Origin: Aminobacter anthyllidis
GTDB lineage: Bacteria; Pseudomonadota; Alphaproteobacteria; Rhizobiales; Rhizobiaceae
Assembly (NCBI RefSeq): GCF_018555685.1
Contig: NZ_JAFLWW010000002.1
Location: 496,001 to 560,000 of the forward strand
Length of the DNA stretch: 64,000 bases
Direction of reading: 5' to 3'
Part shown: in pieces, positions 29,163-37,780 of the stretch
How the letters are laid out: every line of letters starts with the position of its first letter
How positions within the stretch are numbered: the stretch's first letter is position 1
Program-made: the position numbers and the translations under genes
The notes under the pieces: generated by a model
Databases searched by the model: none
The model's input: only the letters and a program-made list of their open reading frames with translations
Told to the model about the DNA's origin: nothing

Positions 29163-29627
29163 TCAGGCCGGCTGGAACGACAGCATCTGCCAGGCTCCGG
29201 AACCAGCCGCGCAGACCTCGCCCTTGAACAGGCTTACCCCGTCGAAGCTTTCGCGTGAAACGGCAAATTCGCGGCATAACACGCCACGTTCATTGCTCTC
29301 GACAAGGGCGGTGATCGCGCCGCGCGAACCGGTCTCGGCATTGGCCCAGGGAATCGCCTGGCCTTTCAACTCGGCAACATCGGCGGACGAAACAGCATTG
29401 CGGATCGTCGTCTCGTCCGACAGGCGATTCGCATCGCTGGTCCTGTTGACATCGTCAGGAACCTTGCTGGTCACCAGGCTTCGGTCGACCTCGGCCTTCT
29501 CGAGGCTGAAGCCGCCGGCACCGCAGGCGCTGATCGTCGTCAGGCTAAGCAGCAGCACCAGCTTGAGGGATCGGGACCCGATTTGTGGGAGGCAATGGCC
29601 CTCAAAGGCTTGCGCGAAGCGCGACAA
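29163..29627 (-). CDS. RT0821/Lpp0805-like surface lipoprotein, TTG start
   Basis: The 154-residue protein has an export signal (SRSLKLVLLLSLTTISACG) with a lipobox-like ISAC at about residue 33. The mature part has DETTIRNAVSSADVAELKGQ, WANAETGSRGAIT and a CREFAVSRESFDG stretch, which I recall from the RT0821/Lpp0805 17-kDa surface antigen-like family. No ATG gives this frame. A TTG at 29627 follows GGGAGA by 7 bases and is the best start. It is divergent from pdxH by 42 bases. Confidence 0.72.
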   Translation of the reverse strand: MSRFAQAFEGHCLPQIGSRSLKLVLLLSLTTISACGAGGFSLEKAEVDRSLVTSKVPDDVNRTSDANRLSDETTIRNAVSSADVAELKGQAIPWANAETGSRGAITALVESNERGVLCREFAVSRESFDGVSLFKGEVCAAGSGAWQMLSFQPA

Positions 29628-29669
29628 TAGGCATTCTCCCGGTCGTAAATGGCAGGTCGAGTAAAAGCT

Positions 29670-30287
29670 ATGACGGACACAGAGTTAACAAGCAGTGACT
29701 TCACGGAGGCTGCTGAGCCTTTCCAGCTCTTTGCCTCGTGGCTGAAGGACGCCACGGCCAGCGAGCCGAACGATCCGACCGCACTGGCGCTGGCGACCGT
29801 CGATACCGACGGACTGCCTGACGTACGCATGGTGCTGCTCAAGGGATTCGACGAACATGGCTTCGTCTTCTACACCAATTTCGAAAGCGCCAAGGGCCGC
29901 GAAATCCTCGCAACGATGAAAGCGGCGATGTGTTTCCACTGGAAATCGCTGCGCCGCCAGGTCCGCGTGCGCGGCCCGGTCGAGATCGTCACCGATGCCG
30001 AAGCCGACGAATATTTCGCCTCGCGCCCGCGTGGCAGTCGAATTGGCGCCTGGGCATCCAAGCAGTCGCGCCCGCTGGAAAGCCGCTTCGCGCTGGAAAA
30101 GGCCGTTGCCGAATATACCGCCCGCCATGTCATCGGCGAAATCCCGCGCCCGCCACACTGGTCGGGCTTCCGCATCGTGCCGAGCCAGATCGAGTTCTGG
30201 CACGACCGCCCCTTCCGCCTGCACGACCGCGTCGTCTTCACCCGCGCTGCCGATGGCGGCTGGGACAAGGATCGGCTTTATCCGTGA
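29670..30287 (+). CDS. pdxH: Pyridoxamine 5'-phosphate oxidase
   Basis: PdxH oxidises PNP/PMP to pyridoxal phosphate with FMN. The 205-residue protein has [18 protein letters not shown], the FMN-binding [11 protein letters not shown], and the C-terminal [26 protein letters not shown], ending DRLYP as is usual for the family. I chose ATG 29670; an in-frame ATG at 29649 adds seven residues. It is followed by a long inverted repeat and the convergent enoyl-CoA hydratase. Confidence 0.96.
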   Translation: MTDTELTSSDFTEAAEPFQLFASWLKDATASEPNDPTALALATVDTDGLPDVRMVLLKGFDEHGFVFYTNFESAKGREILATMKAAMCFHWKSLRRQVRVRGPVEIVTDAEADEYFASRPRGSRIGAWASKQSRPLESRFALEKAVAEYTARHVIGEIPRPPHWSGFRIVPSQIEFWHDRPFRLHDRVVFTRAADGGWDKDRLYP

Positions 30288-30290
30288 GTT

Positions 30291-30429
30291 CTTACCCTCC
30301 CCCTTGTGGAGAGGGTCGCGCCGCGAAGCGGAGCGGGGTGGGGGTGACGATGAGGACACCCCCGCCCCGTCTCGCTCGCCTTGCTTCGCAATGCTCGTTC
30401 GCCGACCCTCCCCACAAGGGGAGGGTAAG
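30291..30429. repeat. Long inverted repeat (CCCTCCCC-CTTGTGG class)
   Basis: A left arm (CTTACCCTCCCCCTTGTGG, GAGGGTCG) and a right arm (CGACCCTCCCCACAAGGGGA, GGGTAAG) flank a GC-rich core with its own small hairpins. The arms pair over about 26 bases. It exactly fills the gap between the convergent pdxH and enoyl-CoA hydratase genes. Related elements occur at 62245 and 63646. It has no coding capacity; MITE-like origin is inferred. Confidence 0.8.
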
Positions 30430-30431
30430 CC

Positions 30432-31184
30432 TTAGCCCTTCTTGCGCGACATGAAGGCAACGAGTGCCGCTCGCGCTTCATCCGACTTGAGCCGGGCACG
30501 GAAATGCGCGCCCTCTTCCTTGATGCGTTCGACGAGCGCGGTTCGGTCGCCGCGCATCAGGTCGCGCGCGATCTTCAGCGCTTCCGGCGGCTTGGCCGCG
30601 ATCTCGCTGGCGGCAGCGAGTGCTGCCGCCTCCAGCTCGTCTTCCGCGACGACCTTGTAGATCAGCCCTGCAGCCAGCGCCCGCTCCGCCGGAAAACTCT
30701 CGCCCAGGCCGAGCAAGGCAAAGGCGCCCTGCAGGCCGAGCACCTGCGGCGCAATCAGGCTGGAGCCTGCCTCGGGCACCAGCCCGAGATCGACGAAGGG
30801 CGTGCGGAAGACCGTGCGCGGCGTGGCGAAGGTCAGGTCGCAATGCAGGTTGATCGTCGTTCCAATACCCACCGCGATGCCGTCGACGCCCGAGACCACG
30901 GGCTTTTCGGTCCTGGCCAACGCGAGCAGGAAATCCCATACCTCACCGCCACCCTCGCCGCCCGTGGCGATCGCCATGAAGTCGGCGAGGTCGTTGCCGG
31001 ACGAAAAAGCGCCGGGCACGCCAAGAAAGACATGGCATCGCACTGCTGTGTCCTTGTCGCCGGCGACCAGTGCTGCCGCCATTTCGGCGTACATGGCACG
31101 GGTGATGGCGTTCTTCTTGTCCGGACGGTTCATCCGGATGATCTGCACGGCGCCCTGCCGCTCGATGAGAATGTGGTCGGTCAC
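30432..31184 (-). CDS. Enoyl-CoA hydratase/isomerase family protein
   Basis: The 250-residue crotonase-fold protein has NRPDKKNAITRAMYAEMA, the oxyanion-hole segment AFSSGNDLADF and GVDGIAVGIGTTINLHCDL, LGLVPEAGSSLIAP. The second acidic catalytic residue is at the LVPEAG Glu, as in isomerase-like members. The start is GTG at 31184 behind GAGGAA. The substrate is unknown. It lies 21 bases after the acyl-CoA dehydrogenase stop, forming a two-gene fatty-acyl catabolism unit. Confidence 0.9.
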   Translation of the reverse strand: MTDHILIERQGAVQIIRMNRPDKKNAITRAMYAEMAAALVAGDKDTAVRCHVFLGVPGAFSSGNDLADFMAIATGGEGGGEVWDFLLALARTEKPVVSGVDGIAVGIGTTINLHCDLTFATPRTVFRTPFVDLGLVPEAGSSLIAPQVLGLQGAFALLGLGESFPAERALAAGLIYKVVAEDELEAAALAAASEIAAKPPEALKIARDLMRGDRTALVERIKEEGAHFRARLKSDEARAALVAFMSRKKG

Positions 31185-31205
31185 GTCAGTTCCTCGTCCC
31201 AGATG

Positions 31206-32984
31206 TCACGCCAAAATCAGCGCCGTGGCGGCAGCGGCGAGGCTCGCAGCGCCACCGGTGATGCGGTCCTTTAGTGCCGCCGTCTCGCCGAGCAGGTTCT
31301 CGGCGAAGAACCGGCAAAGCGCGATGCGTCCTGCGTCGCCATCGGCAAGAGCCGCGCGCGCCAGGTAGGCGCCACCAGCGACCAGCGAGAACAGCCTGAG
31401 ATACGGCGTGGCCCCAGCCAGTGCATCGTCCGTTCGGCCGTCGCTAAGCTGCATCTGGAGATGTCGCGTGACGTCTTGAAGATCGTCGAGCGCCTGTTCG
31501 AGAATGAGCGCCGTGCGCCCATACGCCTCGCTGTTCATCGCAGCGACAGCGATGGCTACGCCAGCGAGCTCGCCGATGTAGCCGAAGACATGCTCGCCAT
31601 TGCCGAGCGGCAGCTTGCGGGTGACGAGGTCGATGGCCTGGATGCCGTTGGTGCCCTCATAGATCGGGGCGATACGGGCATCGCGCAGAAGGGCTGCCGC
31701 ACCCGTCTCTTCGATGAACCCCATGCCGCCATGGATCTGCACGCCAAGCGAGGCGACATCGACGCCGACATCGGTGGAGAATGCCTTGGCCAGAGGTGTC
31801 AGCAGATTGGCACGGTCCTGCCAATGGGTCTTGTCCGCACCGGTCGACACGCGCGCCATGTCGATGGCGTGGGCGCAAGAATAGGCGATGGCCCGTGCCG
31901 CCTGGGTCAGCGCCTTCATCGTCAGCAGGTTGCGCTGGACGTCGGGGTGATGGACGATCGGCGCCATGCCCTCGCCCTTGTAAGAAGCCGCCTTGCCCTG
32001 GCGGCGATCATTGGCATAGGCGAGTGCCTTCTGGAACGCGGTTTCGGCAACCGCAACGCCCTGGATGCCGACCAGCAGGCGCGCATTGTTCATCATCGTG
32101 AACATGCAGGCGAGCCCGCGGTTCTCCTCGCCGATCAGCCAGCCAATGGCGCCGGGCTCACGGCCCTTGGTGAAGCCATCGCCATAGATCATCGTGCAGG
32201 TCGGCGAGGCGTGGATGCCTAGCTTTTCCTCGATACCCGAGCAGAACACGTCGTTGCGCGCGCCCGGCGTGCCGTCCTCATTGAGCAGGAACTTCGGCAC
32301 CAAAAACAGCGATATGCCGCGCGTGCCGGCGGGCGCATCGGGCAAGCGCGCCAGCACCAGATGCACGATGTTGTCAGTAAGGTCGTGCTCGCCATAGGTG
32401 ATGAATATCTTCTGGCCGAAGATGCGGTAGGTGCCGTCGCCTGACCTCTCGGCGCGGCTGCGCAACGCCGCCAGATCCGAGCCGGCCTGCGGTTCGGTCA
32501 GGTTCATGGTGCCCATCCACTCGCCGGAGACGAGCTTGGCGAGATAGGCCGACTTCAGATCTTCCGAAGCGTGCTTTTCCAGCGCCTCGACAGCGCCCAT
32601 CGACAGCGTCGGGCCGATGCCGAAGGCCATCGAGGCCGAGTTCCACATTTCCAGCGTCGCCACGCCCATCATCGTCGGCAGGCCCTGCCCGCCATATTCC
32701 TCGGGGCCGTTCAGGCTGTTCCAGCCGCCTTCGGCCCAATGCTTGTAAAGTTCCTTCCAGCCGGGCGGCATGGTGACGGCCGCATCGCGGAGCGTGGCGC
32801 CGGTCTGGTCGCCGACCTTGTAGAGCGGCGCCACCTCTTCACTGGCGAAGCGGCCGGCTTCGCCCAGAATGGCGTCGACGAGATCCTCGCCGAGGTCGCC
32901 GAAGGTGCCGGCGTCGAGTGCCGCCCTGAGGCCCGCGACATGCTTCAACGCAAAGGCAATTTCTTCCACCGGGGCGCGGTACAT
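31206..32984 (-). CDS. Acyl-CoA dehydrogenase (long FadE/DmdC-like type)
   Basis: This FAD enzyme introduces a double bond into acyl-CoA. The 592-residue form is larger than the 380-residue type and has the flavin site MGTMNLTEPQAGSDLAALR, KIFITYGEHD, and the catalytic Glu in IAPIYEGTNGIQAIDLV, plus a C-terminal extension after residue 470. This matches the DmdC-like group, whose substrates include long-chain or methylthio-propionyl-CoA. AGGAGG lies before ATG 32984. It heads the operon with enoyl-CoA hydratase. Confidence 0.92.
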   Translation of the reverse strand: MYRAPVEEIAFALKHVAGLRAALDAGTFGDLGEDLVDAILGEAGRFASEEVAPLYKVGDQTGATLRDAAVTMPPGWKELYKHWAEGGWNSLNGPEEYGGQGLPTMMGVATLEMWNSASMAFGIGPTLSMGAVEALEKHASEDLKSAYLAKLVSGEWMGTMNLTEPQAGSDLAALRSRAERSGDGTYRIFGQKIFITYGEHDLTDNIVHLVLARLPDAPAGTRGISLFLVPKFLLNEDGTPGARNDVFCSGIEEKLGIHASPTCTMIYGDGFTKGREPGAIGWLIGEENRGLACMFTMMNNARLLVGIQGVAVAETAFQKALAYANDRRQGKAASYKGEGMAPIVHHPDVQRNLLTMKALTQAARAIAYSCAHAIDMARVSTGADKTHWQDRANLLTPLAKAFSTDVGVDVASLGVQIHGGMGFIEETGAAALLRDARIAPIYEGTNGIQAIDLVTRKLPLGNGEHVFGYIGELAGVAIAVAAMNSEAYGRTALILEQALDDLQDVTRHLQMQLSDGRTDDALAGATPYLRLFSLVAGGAYLARAALADGDAGRIALCRFFAENLLGETAALKDRITGGAASLAAAATALILA

Positions 32985-33161
32985 GACGCTTCCTCCTGCT
33001 GACCAGACGATCTGCTGTTGCGGCCTCACCACCGCCTGGCACGCACACTAGCCGCCTTCCCGAGCCAAGGGGAAGTGACTTTTTACGTAAACGTCAACTT
33101 TTTGGCGACCCTTTGCACCCAAGCCCCGGCTTGGTAGAACAACGAAATCAACGAGGACAAG

Positions 33162-33377
33162 ATGCTTGCCCGTCCCGACGCCTTCAGCTGCATCGTATGC
33201 GGCCTGCCCTACCGTTCCGAAGGCTTCTGGTATCACGGCGGCAAGATCGAGGATGGCGCCGCCTACTGGACCGATCGCGGCATCCTGTGTTCGCCGAAAT
33301 GTTCGCTTGCCCACTACCGCAAGCGCGAGGCCGACGGCACGCTTCCGACCGAACCCGCGCCCGATCCGTTCGATTAA
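33162..33377 (+). CDS. Small Cys-rich protein, possible zinc ribbon
   Basis: The 71-residue protein begins MLARPDAFSCIVCGLPYRSEG and has a second cysteine pair in RGILCSPKCSLAHYRKRE. Two CxxC/CxxxC knuckles suggest a zinc ribbon of MYM/treble-clef type. I do not recognise the family. GAGGACAAG precedes the ATG by 4 bases. It stands alone between the acyl-CoA dehydrogenase and the GH25-like gene. The acidic/Pro-rich end (EPAPDPFD) is compatible with a small soluble protein. Confidence 0.65.
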   Translation: MLARPDAFSCIVCGLPYRSEGFWYHGGKIEDGAAYWTDRGILCSPKCSLAHYRKREADGTLPTEPAPDPFD

Positions 33378-33449
33378 TGCCTCCATCGGCGGCAAAAGCG
33401 CTCGCTTTCAACCTGAGGGCGGTGGAGACGCATCAGCATTTCCTTAACC

Positions 33450-34655
33450 ATGGCGGTCCACGATCGAATATCGATCACCGAGGATCGCCTTTTGAGGGGA
33501 CTGGCGTCTAGATTTCACCACCTCGCGCTCGCAGCGCTGACCGCCGCTTGGGCATTTCACCTGCCCGCGCCGGCCTTGGCCTCCGACTTCTCCGAGCCAT
33601 GGAAGAAGGCCGACCGAGCGCTCGTCATCGACGCCTACGAATACAACTCCATCGATTGGCAGAAGCTGTCAGGCGACAAGCGTATCGTCGGCTTCATCAA
33701 CAAGGCCTCCGACGGGCTGCCACCGCCCTACTCCTGTTCCGGCGAAGAAACGGCCTACAGGCTGTGCAAGGCACTTTGGAAACGCCATGCGGTCGCCCGC
33801 GAGCTGTTTCACACCCGCAAGGTCGTCGCCAAGGCACTCGGCCTGAAATGGGGCGCCTACCACCTCGCGCGACCCGGCAATCCGATCGAGCAGGCCGAGA
33901 ACTTCCTTGATTTCGCCGAGCCCGGCCCTGACGACCTGATGGCGATCGACATCGAGGAGAACGATCCGACGAAATGGATGTCGCTGGAGGACGCCGAACT
34001 GTTCGTGCGCCATATCTTCCTGCGCACCGGCCGCTACCCGATCCTCTACACCAACGGCACGACCTCCAGGTACATCGCCGACAACCGCTACCGCTACCGG
34101 CTGCTGTCGCGGCTGCCATTGTGGTATGCGCGCTACAAGCCCGAGATCGGCATCCACTTCCCGAAGGGCAACTGGCAAGGCTATTCGCTGTGGCAGTTCT
34201 CCGCCCAGGCCAATTGCGGCGAACGCCGCTGCCCCTACCGCGTCGCCGGTACCCCCAACGACATCGACGTCAATGTCGCGCCGATGGACGCGGACGGGTT
34301 GCGCAAGGTCTGGCCATTCGGCCAGCTGATCGAAACAACCGACGACTTCATGCTCAACGTGCCGGTGCCGATCGCCAGGGATGACGGCCTGAAGGGTGAA
34401 AGCCGCATCACCTATGCCTCGGTCGCCTATCCGGTGCGGCTCGACCTTCTTGCCGAGACGCTGCGCTCAAGCTGGAGCAAGGCCGTGCTCGGCGCGCTGC
34501 CTGCGATCAGGCCGGCACCCAGCCGCTATTTCAACGGCATGGCGGAATTCGTGGCACTCAGGCACGACGAACTGATGCGCGTGGCCAGCCAGAACGCGGC
34601 AAGGCTCGATCCGGTCGCCACCGCCTCGACCGAGAGCGACCGCGCCGAGCGCTAG
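33450..34655 (+). CDS. GH25-like lysozyme/muramidase-fold exported protein
   Basis: The 401-residue protein has an export signal (about residues 20-45, [13 protein letters not shown]) and a GH25-like TIM barrel. The barrel has [15 protein letters not shown] at strand 1, [13 protein letters not shown], the catalytic DxE in [13 protein letters not shown], and [11 protein letters not shown] at the end, followed by PNDIDVNV. The DIE motif fits GH25 catalysis of muramic-acid bonds. The C-terminal 120 residues have no known fold. An N-terminal start earlier than the signal is possible but not favoured. It is convergent with purD, overlapping by 4 bases. Confidence 0.82.
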   Translation: MAVHDRISITEDRLLRGLASRFHHLALAALTAAWAFHLPAPALASDFSEPWKKADRALVIDAYEYNSIDWQKLSGDKRIVGFINKASDGLPPPYSCSGEETAYRLCKALWKRHAVARELFHTRKVVAKALGLKWGAYHLARPGNPIEQAENFLDFAEPGPDDLMAIDIEENDPTKWMSLEDAELFVRHIFLRTGRYPILYTNGTTSRYIADNRYRYRLLSRLPLWYARYKPEIGIHFPKGNWQGYSLWQFSAQANCGERRCPYRVAGTPNDIDVNVAPMDADGLRKVWPFGQLIETTDDFMLNVPVPIARDDGLKGESRITYASVAYPVRLDLLAETLRSSWSKAVLGALPAIRPAPSRYFNGMAEFVALRHDELMRVASQNAARLDPVATASTESDRAER

Positions 34656-35926
34656 GCCTTTTCGCGCTCGACAGCGCGCCAGCCGATGTCGCGGCGGCAA
34701 AAGCCTTCCGGCCAATCGAGCTTGTCGACAGCCGCATAGGCTTTCTGCTGCGCTTCGCTGACAGTGCGTCCTGTCGCGGTGACGTTCAGCACGCGGCCGC
34801 CATTGGCGACGATCTTGCCGTCCTTGACGGCTGTGCCGGCGTGGAAGACCTGGGCGCCGGCAGCTTCCGCCTCGTCGATGCCCGAGATGACCGAGCCCTT
34901 TTCCGGCGTGCCCGGATAGCCCTTGGCCGCCATCACCACCGTCAGCGCCGCCTCGTCGCGCCAGCGCGCCGAGACATGCGCCAACTGGCCATCGGCGGCG
35001 GCATTGAGGAGCACGAGAAGGTCTTCCTTGAGCCGCATCATCAGCACCTGGCATTCGGGGTCGCCGAAGCGGGTGTTGTATTCGATCAGCTTCGGGCCCT
35101 GGTCGGTCAGCATCAGGCCGGCAAACAGCACGCCCGAGAACGGCGCGCCCATCTCGGCCATGCCGCGCATCGTCGGCTCTATGATCTCGCGCATCGTCTG
35201 TTCGATCAGTTCGGGCGTCATCACCGGTGCTGGCGAATAGGCGCCCATGCCGCCGGTGTTCGGCCCGACATCGCCATCGCCGACGCGCTTGTGATCCTGC
35301 GCCGTGCCGAAGGGCAATGCCGTCTTGCCATCGCAGAGGCAAAAGAAGCTCGCCTCCTCGCCGGTCATGAATTCTTCCACCACGACCGAAGCACCGGCAC
35401 CGCCGAATGCGACATCGAAGCAGCCGTCTACTGCTTCCAGCGCCTCATCAAGCGTCATCGCCACCGTCACGCCCTTGCCGGCGGCGAGGCCATCAGCCTT
35501 GATGACGATCGGCGCGCCCATCTTCTCGATATAGGATCGGGCAGAAGCCGCATCGTCGAAACGGCCATAGGCAGCGGTCGGAATGTCGTAGCGGGCGCAG
35601 AGATCCTTGGTGAAGCCTTTCGAACCCTCGAGCTGGGCAGCCTTGCCGGAAGGGCCGAAGACCCGAATACCAGCCGCGCGGAGGTCGTCGCCGATACCGA
35701 CAACCAGCGGCCCCTCGGGCCCGACAACGACAAGATCGATGCCCTTGTCCTTGCAGAAGGCTGCGACCGCGGCATGGTCGGCAATGTCGAGCGCCACCAG
35801 TTCGGCTTCCTTGGCGATGCCTGGATTGCCTGGCGCGGCATAAAGCCTGGTCAACATCGGTGACGCCGCAAGCTTCCAGGCCAGCGCATGTTCGCGGCCG
35901 CCGGAGCCGATGAGCAGGATGTTCAT
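34652..35926 (-). CDS. purD: Phosphoribosylamine-glycine ligase
   Basis: PurD makes GAR in the second step of purine synthesis. The 424-residue ATP-grasp protein has [38 protein letters not shown], the [15 protein letters not shown] phosphate-binding loop, [15 protein letters not shown] and [18 protein letters not shown] chose ATG 35926; a longer reading lacks similarity. It is divergent from ubiA by 135 bases. Confidence 0.97.
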   Translation of the reverse strand: MNILLIGSGGREHALAWKLAASPMLTRLYAAPGNPGIAKEAELVALDIADHAAVAAFCKDKGIDLVVVGPEGPLVVGIGDDLRAAGIRVFGPSGKAAQLEGSKGFTKDLCARYDIPTAAYGRFDDAASARSYIEKMGAPIVIKADGLAAGKGVTVAMTLDEALEAVDGCFDVAFGGAGASVVVEEFMTGEEASFFCLCDGKTALPFGTAQDHKRVGDGDVGPNTGGMGAYSPAPVMTPELIEQTMREIIEPTMRGMAEMGAPFSGVLFAGLMLTDQGPKLIEYNTRFGDPECQVLMMRLKEDLLVLLNAAADGQLAHVSARWRDEAALTVVMAAKGYPGTPEKGSVISGIDEAEAAGAQVFHAGTAVKDGKIVANGGRVLNVTATGRTVSEAQQKAYAAVDKLDWPEGFCRRDIGWRAVEREKA

Positions 35927-36061
35927 GCGCTTGACCTCTTGCTGATGCTGGACGTGATGCACCCGCTAGTGGCCGAGGCGGTTGAGGTCAAGCTGCAGCA
36001 CAGCCAATCACGGACAAATCGTCCGCTTGACGCCTGCCCACGCCGCTGGCACTCCCATGAC

Positions 36062-37045
36062 ATGGAAACCATCCAATCGAAAGCCGGCCAGGGCCGGGTC
36101 GCCGACGCGCCATCCGGTCACTGGGTCTATCGCGCCTTGCCGCGCAGCCTTTGGCCATATGCACAGCTCGCGCGCTGGGACCGGCCGATCGGCTGGATAC
36201 TCCTGCTCTGGCCGTGCTGGTGGTCGGCGGCGATGGCGGCAAGCGCCTATTCCCGACCCGGCGACAGCCTCTTGTCGCTGCTGCCCTCGCCCTGGTTCCT
36301 GGCACTTTTCCTGATCGGCGCCGTCGCCATGCGTGGGGCCGGCTGCACCTACAACGACATCGTCGACGAGGGCATCGACGCCCAGGTCGAGCGCACGCGC
36401 TCGCGCCCCCTGCCCTCCGGCCAGGTCAGCCGCCGCCAGGCGTGGGTGTTCCTCGTGCTTCAGGCGCTTGTCGGGCTGGTGGTGCTGTTGCAGTTCAACA
36501 GCTTCGCCGTTCTGCTCGGCATCTCGTCGCTGGCGATCGTTGCGATCTACCCGTTCATGAAGCGCATCACCAACTGGCCGCAATTCGTGCTTGGCCTGGC
36601 CTTTTCCTGGGGCGCGCTGATGGGCTGGGCGGCCGAGTTCGGCGACATCGACGGCCCGGCCGTGCTGCTCTATTTCGGTTCGATCATGTGGGTGATCGGC
36701 TACGACACGATCTACGCGCATCAGGACAAGGAAGACGACGCACTTGTCGGCGTGAAGTCGACAGCCCGTTTCTTCGGCGAAAACACCAAGTCATGGCTTG
36801 TCGGGCTTTATGCCGGGGCGCTGATGCTGTTTGCGACGGCCTTTGCCATGGCTCAGGTGCCGATGCCGGCACTCGCCGGCCTTGTCGCCGCCGGCGCGCA
36901 CATGGCGCGCCAGATCGCCACGCTGGACATCGACAACCCCGACCAGTGCCTCAGGCTGTTCAGGTCGAACGGCCAGGTCGGCTGGATCATCTTCATCGGC
37001 CTGATCTGCGGCGGCGCCTGGGTGGCGCTGAAGCCGCTGATCTAG
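36062..37045 (+). CDS. ubiA: 4-hydroxybenzoate polyprenyltransferase
   Basis: UbiA attaches the polyprenyl tail to 4-hydroxybenzoate in ubiquinone synthesis. The 327-residue polytopic protein has the first site GCTYNDIVDEGIDAQVERTR and the second YAHQDKEDDALVGVKSTA, both Asp-rich. The start METIQSK at 36062 is preferred, since upstream sequence lacks family similarity. The prenyl donor would come from the polyprenyl diphosphate synthase at 47.2 kb. It ends one base before the DUF6101 stop on the opposite strand. Confidence 0.95.
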   Translation: METIQSKAGQGRVADAPSGHWVYRALPRSLWPYAQLARWDRPIGWILLLWPCWWSAAMAASAYSRPGDSLLSLLPSPWFLALFLIGAVAMRGAGCTYNDIVDEGIDAQVERTRSRPLPSGQVSRRQAWVFLVLQALVGLVVLLQFNSFAVLLGISSLAIVAIYPFMKRITNWPQFVLGLAFSWGALMGWAAEFGDIDGPAVLLYFGSIMWVIGYDTIYAHQDKEDDALVGVKSTARFFGENTKSWLVGLYAGALMLFATAFAMAQVPMPALAGLVAAGAHMARQIATLDIDNPDQCLRLFRSNGQVGWIIFIGLICGGAWVALKPLI

Positions 37046-37612
37046 TCACGCCCGGGCGATGATCTCCTCGCCGTCGATGACGAGGCGGACACCGAGCGTG
37101 CCCGACTTGCGGCGGGCCAGGAAACGCGGCCTGCGCATCCGTGACACCCGGCCCTTGCGCCGGTCCTGCGCCGGCAGGGTCTTGATCGCCGCACCCAGCG
37201 ACTCATCTAGCGTGCGGGCAACGCCGTCCGCCTCGATCAGCAACATCGGCAGGCTGTAATAGTCGGCCCAGGCGCGCCAGTCGGCGGCAACGTCGTCGAG
37301 ATCGTCGGCAACCAGCAGCGGCACCGACAGCATCGGATCGTTGTGCAGCAATTCCAGCGTCACGGTGACGTTGAGATCCTCGTCTTCCATCGCGCGAGCG
37401 GCAACGCCGCGGAAAGCGCGCGCCGGCAGCGCAATCGTCGCCGGCAGCCCGCTGAGCGCCAGCAGGCGGCGGATCACCGCGCCGCGGTGATCTATGGTGA
37501 AGGTGACGTCGCCAAGGTCGTCACGCGTCGCGTAGCTGACCATCTGCGGCAAGCGGAACGGGTCGAGGCGCATGTTGCGTCCCGCCCAGACTGGCTTCAG
37601 TCCGGTGTTCAT
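37046..37612 (-). CDS. DUF6101 family protein
   Basis: The 188-residue protein starts MNTGLKPVWAGRNMRLDPFR and has an FTIDHRGAVIRRLLALSG segment and VAARAMEDEDLNVTVTLELLH, ending with a basic stretch (RRKGRVSRMRRPRFLARRKS). I recall this as the DUF6101 family seen mainly in Rhizobiales, with no known function. No membrane helix or signal. Its upstream region holds a direct repeat that may be regulatory. Confidence 0.7.
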   Translation of the reverse strand: MNTGLKPVWAGRNMRLDPFRLPQMVSYATRDDLGDVTFTIDHRGAVIRRLLALSGLPATIALPARAFRGVAARAMEDEDLNVTVTLELLHNDPMLSVPLLVADDLDDVAADWRAWADYYSLPMLLIEADGVARTLDESLGAAIKTLPAQDRRKGRVSRMRRPRFLARRKSGTLGVRLVIDGEEIIARA

Positions 37613-37644
37613 GTTGTGCCTTCCTGTTATCTCCTGAGAGCCGG

Positions 37645-37678
37645 TTTCCGGTCTCTCCGGACCAGTTTTTCCGGTCTC
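37645..37678. promoter_or_regulatory. Direct repeat TTTCCGGTCTC upstream of DUF6101
   Basis: TTTCCGGTCTC occurs at 37645-37655 and again at 37668-37678, 23 bases apart (just over two helical turns), with another related CTCTCCGGACC between. It lies 33-66 bases before the DUF6101 start. Such spacing suggests a dimeric activator or repressor site; function is inferred. Confidence 0.5.
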
Positions 37679-37780
37679 GTTAGGAAGGACACTAGCGGGG
37701 TGACCTTACCGCCCCGCTTAAGAAATTGGGTTAAATTTTGCTGATCTCGGCGATGGTTATCGGAATACAACCAGAGACGT

